From NCBI GenBank assembly GCA_015680685.1, contig MNCI01004871.1:1321-65320 (forward strand): a stretch of 64,000 bases of DNA, written 5' to 3'. The position numbers and the translations under genes are program-made. The notes under the pieces were generated by a model. That model was not told the origin of the DNA and did no database searches. It saw only the letters and a program-made list of their open reading frames with translations. Source of the DNA: Gnetum montanum. Its lineage: Eukaryota; Streptophyta; Gnetopsida; Gnetales; Gnetaceae. Within the stretch, counting starts at the first letter, position 1; every line of letters begins with the position of its first letter. Below, one piece after another: positions 61,201-64,000 of the stretch.

Positions 61201-62500
61201 ACTCAATCCTGGGGCGAATTTCCTAATAAATTCACCTTTATAGAAGGTGTCGGTCAAGATATGATCAGTAGCTTAGAGCGAATCGATCCTGAAGCTAGTA
61301 CGCTACAATCATTACGCAAAGGTTATTTTTATTATGGCATTATGCTACTTTATGCCTAACTGTTATTTTCGTGTTATTAGGAGCTTGCCTCAAGTGGGAC
61401 CCGTTAGAGCTTATCGATTTAGACACCACCAAGCCCTCACCAGAAGCGACTGTCGTGCCATACAACATTTACGATGAGATGCATAAATGTGCTTTACGCT
61501 CAACTCGCTCCTTATGGGAGTGTCAGAGTGTAAATGAGGACCTTTGGAAGAGGTTGCACAGGTCGGAGAAGGAGAGAGTGGCTCTACGCAATGAGGTTGG
61601 GGATCTAAGGTCACGGAATGAATTCCTGCAAGCCCAGGAGATGGGAAGCGAGGACTAGAGGACAGTTGTCATTAACTACGCTCATTATTGGGCTGTCGTC
61701 AGGAACAGTGTCCAAACTAGTCGTGAATTGGTTAAATAGCATATGCAAATGGACCTCCTTGCTCAGAAGAACCAGGATTGGAAGGACTTTAGCGCGAGTA
61801 TTCAAGAGTGGGGGCAGACGCAAAAAGATCACAAACAGGTCTACAAACGAGAAAGCACTGCCTACCGTCAACATTATAGGGACTCTGCCATTGAGACACA
61901 ATCCCTTCAGCTGTTTCTCGACGTTATAGGTGCTTCCAAGGCATTTGAAAAGTTCCAGGAGCAAGTGACGGTGAGTGCCTCGCCAGAAAGAGAAGTGACT
62001 CTTCTTGGAGGTGAGACCACCATCCCTTCTTTCTTCCCTGAACCACCCTGATGGACTCCCGTGGAGAAGGGGAAGGTCAAGGCTGGAACTAATCTAGGAG
62101 ACGGGGTTTGGTCTGAGCTCACCGAGGATGAAATCATGCGACGTCTATGGATTTGCTTAGAACAAGTCCCCTTTGCTGCTGATGCGGGACCATCACAGGT
62201 AAGTTGCAGCATTATTACATTTTTTGTTATACCTAGTTTTGATGACAATGTTAATCTATGTACCATGTCTGATCACAGGAACGACCTGAGGAAATTCCTC
62301 GACATGATGAAGCTAATGAAGGTGGTGGTCCTCATGAAGAGGGTTTGCAGGAAATAGAGCGTGCTGAAGGGTCTCATGAAGAGGATCGCCCTTATGAAGG
62401 GGTTCCTCGTCCAAAGGGTGGCCTCTATGAGGATGACCTCCTTAGAGTAGAAGTTGAACTAAGGGATACAGGAGACAGTGGTAATAAGGGAGATGCGTAA
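58282..62500 (+). pseudogene. Seven-exon antisense gene: FCP1/NIF-like HAD domain, transposon-protein-like region, coiled coil
   Basis: Exons 58282-58400, 58792-59262, 59353-60773, 60880-61065, 61169-61321, 61381-62198, 62279-62500. All six introns are GT-AG and every phase matches (2, 2, 1, 1, 1, 0); total 3390 nt, 1129 residues. ATG context AACAATGGC. Residues 50-196: HAD-like fold of the FCP1/NLI-interacting-factor type (LIILDIVGVL, RRGTRDFLQFLLRN, VIVWSHLPG, NTLFVAHHP, FQNPLGTTH); the usual DD pair of the third motif is replaced (V-A-H-H), so phosphatase activity is unlikely. Residues 197-670: RIRNVHVNFDINAQLFADFFGVP and RFNWASYFSEGLRVEMVKLRQ resemble plant transposon-protein domains. Residues 784-1056 are Glu/Lys/Arg/Gln-rich, coiled-coil-like. 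Acidic tail. Stops: 58336, 59117, 60107, 60251, 60260, 60984, 60996, 61062, 61656, 61737, 62049 (7 TAG, 4 TGA, no TAA). Confidence 0.72.
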
Positions 62501-62689
62501 TGAATTAGCCTCAAGTTTTATTGTGGTGTAACAAGATAAGAGACTATATTTCTTTCTTTTAACATATTTGAGACAGATTTCAGTATTAATGTTAATGTTC
62601 TTTTTGTTGTTTTCTCTTTATGTAACATGTATCATAGGTTTTAACGTTATGATAAATTGTGATTAGTTTTAAAAGCGTGGCATCAATGT
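62501..62689 (+). other. 3' flank of the antisense gene
   Basis: T-rich, with possible weak poly(A) signals (TATTAATG, GATAAATT) but no canonical AATAAA. No ORF. Confidence 0.35.
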
Positions 62690-63120
62690 GGCTACTAGTT
62701 TGAAGCCATTGCGGGCTGTTAAATTGTCTAAATGTAAAGCATAAATGACATTGCTAGTTTAAGGCCATTTCGGGCCCTGGATAGTTTAAGGCCATTTCAG
62801 ACCCTGAATAGTTTAAGGCCATTTCGGGCCCTGGATAGTTTTAGGCCATTTCGGGCCCTCTGTTTTTTTTAGTTTAAGGTATGAAGAATAAGCGTAAATT
62901 GGATTCTGGTATAAAGCATGAATGAAATTTGCATTCCAAGCGTAAATGGAATCTAGATACAAAGAGTAAATGGAATTGCTAGTTTAAGGCCATTTCGGGC
63001 CGTAGCTGATTCAAGTGCCACGCGTAAATGAAGTAGCTAGTTTAGGGCCATTTGGGGCCTTTGCGTAATTCGGGTGCGAAGTGTAGATAAGGTTGCTAGT
63101 TTAAGGCCATTTTAGGCCTT
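62690..63120. repeat. Hairpin minisatellite array 2
   Basis: About nine units with core TAGTTTAAGGCCATTTCGGGCC; four lie in direct tandem with about 28-bp spacing (62755-62865), the rest are spaced 50-90 bp apart. Stem GGCC/GGCC in most, AGCC/GGCT in the first (62703-62716). Confidence 0.85.
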
Positions 63121-63293
63121 AGTGTAGTAGGAGTAAAGAAGATAGAAACGTAAAGCTAAACACAAAGATAAACAAGAGCGTAATGAAACTAGCTTATGGA
63201 AAGCATAAATACATGCATAAACATAAGAAGTATAAATGGTAAGCATAAACAGAGTGATTGATGAGACCGTAGTAGTTAGGCAACATTGTTTAC

Positions 63294-64000
63294 TTGCTAA
63301 CTCTGTAACTGTCTCTTAATTGCCTTCATCTTTAATGACGCGTATGGACGGGGAGATTTACGGCTCTTCTCCTTCGCATCGCAATCTTCCCTTGGGAACG
63401 GTAGTTCAGCCCAAGTCAGGCTATCATCAGCCATTGTTTCGGCTCACTCGAGTACTTGGATAGGGGATGGATTCTCAGGCATTTTGATCTCCGACCCTTA
63501 TTCTGTCTCTATGTTATTAACGGCCTGTGGGGTTATTTCATCACCGCGGATAAGCACTTCTCCTCCTGCGTAACGCAAATGGATTTCTTGATGAATGGGT
63601 GACGAAACTGCTCTCAGTTAGGTAAACCAAGACCTCCCAAGAATCAAATTGAATCCAAGCATTTCCTCAACCACGATAAACGTAGCGTCCGTGGGGAACT
63701 GGTCCCCTACCACAAAGTTGATGTGGATAGTCCCTTTAACCTACACCTGTGTCCCATTGAACGAATTTAGGCATGACGTTGTTGTAGGACTGATCTGATC
63801 GATCAGGCCTAATTTATCCACTATGGGATAAGGGATGACATTAGTGGCCGCCCCGTCATCTACATGTACTCTCCAGATTCGGTGCTGGCATACCCGGATG
63901 GTGATGAACATGGGTGTTGTTGTCACCTAACCCTCAGGATTTTCCTTAATGGATTCGTCATGAAAGATCAATGGGGTGGGATCTGGTTTTTTAGCGGTAG
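63294..64000 (-). pseudogene. pol: Element E: protease exon (start outside window)
   Basis: One frame, no frameshift. LIFHDESI leader, then MFITIRVCQHRIWRVHVDDGAATNVIP (63926-63820), with D-D-G in the active-site loop as in Tat/Ogre proteases, VDKLGL, then GTIHINFVVGDQFPTDATFIVVEEMLGFNLILGRSWF (about 63720-63610), and a charged linker to the candidate splice donor at 63294. Stops (for example 63738 TAG, about 63621 TAA, 63297 TAG) are single changes. Gag should lie to the right. Confidence 0.85.

Larger units (their letters stand above)
57757..63293 (-). other. Element E: candidate 5.54-kb intron between PR and RT exons
   Basis: Minus-strand donor CAA|GTAAAC (63294/63293) and acceptor TTTAACAG|ATTGAC (57757/57756). 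Joining them keeps one frame, phase 0 on both sides: ...KRQLQ-S-(stop)-Q | IDEKTM-(stop)-QFPFLTILQDH. The two stops near the junction (63297 TAG, 57736 TAA) are each one C-to-T change from Gln. Without removal of this segment PR and RT cannot be joined. Inferred; no transcript seen. Confidence 0.55.
51273..64000 (-). mobile_element. Element E: Tat/Ogre-like LTR retrotransposon with antisense gene (partial)
   Basis: Minus strand: PR (63930-63294), candidate intron (63293-57757) that holds an antisense gene, RT-RNase H-second RNase H-IN (57756-54223), a repeat-rich 3' region, PPT (53101-53082) and 3' LTR (53078-51273). Gag and 5' LTR lie right of the window. Dual RNase H plus the VDDGAATNVIP protease place it in the Tat lineage; a PR/RT intron is known from Ogre elements. 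The base run left of the LTR is GGGGG. Confidence 0.85.

Noticed and set aside
1-64000. tRNA, rRNA or snoRNA genes
   Set aside because: No cloverleaf with A/B boxes or rRNA block was seen on either strand; the tRNA-like matches are only the primer-binding sites.

Overview
The window is nuclear DNA of a seed plant with a large, repeat-rich genome (a conifer-like or other retrotransposon-bloated genome fits; the species cannot be named from this sequence). No ordinary host gene could be recognised. Most of it is nested, mutated Ty3/gypsy LTR retrotransposons of the plant Athila/Tat superclade (tRNA-Asp-type primer sites TGGTGCCGTTGCC, no chromodomain), plus LINE remnants and AT-rich spacer. All labels A-J are mine.

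Layout: 1-5201 element A (minus strand, gag-pro only, left end outside the window), inserted into a plus-strand LTR remnant H (5202-5485). 5486-13024 AT-rich spacer with local duplications. 13030-23045 element B (minus, complete, gag-PR-RT-RH-IN, 5-bp target duplication AAAGT), the autonomous-type relative of A. 23051-26725 spacer with LINE reverse transcriptase remnants on both strands, one tandemly duplicated. 26726-45088 element C (minus, same LTR family, gag but no pol, and a long sense accessory ORF), interrupted by element G (31323-42251, Athila-like, target duplication AGTGC), which itself carries a truncated LTR J. 45089-51272 element D (plus, gag-pro only like A), inserted in C's gag. 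51273-64000 element E (minus, Tat/Ogre-like with dual RNase H), inserted exactly at D's polypurine tract and running out of the window. Predicted order beyond the right end: E gag and 5' LTR, D 3' LTR, rest of C gag, C 5' LTR.

The most unusual find is in E. Between protease and reverse transcriptase there is a 5.54-kb interval (63293 to 57757 on the minus strand) with GT and AG ends that join the PR and RT frames in phase 0/0, as expected for an Ogre-type intron. Inside it, on the opposite strand, lies a seven-exon gene (58282-62500): all six introns are GT-AG, all phases match, and the 1129-codon product has an FCP1/NIF-like HAD phosphatase fold at the N-terminus, a region resembling plant 'transposon protein' domains and a coiled-coil tail. 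It is decayed by 11 TAG/TGA codons but has no frameshift. Repeats with a covarying 4-bp stem flank it. The other family signatures are clusters of GCGATATCGC-type palindromes in U3 and a conserved hairpin around the AATAAA signal in R of the A/B/C/D LTR family.
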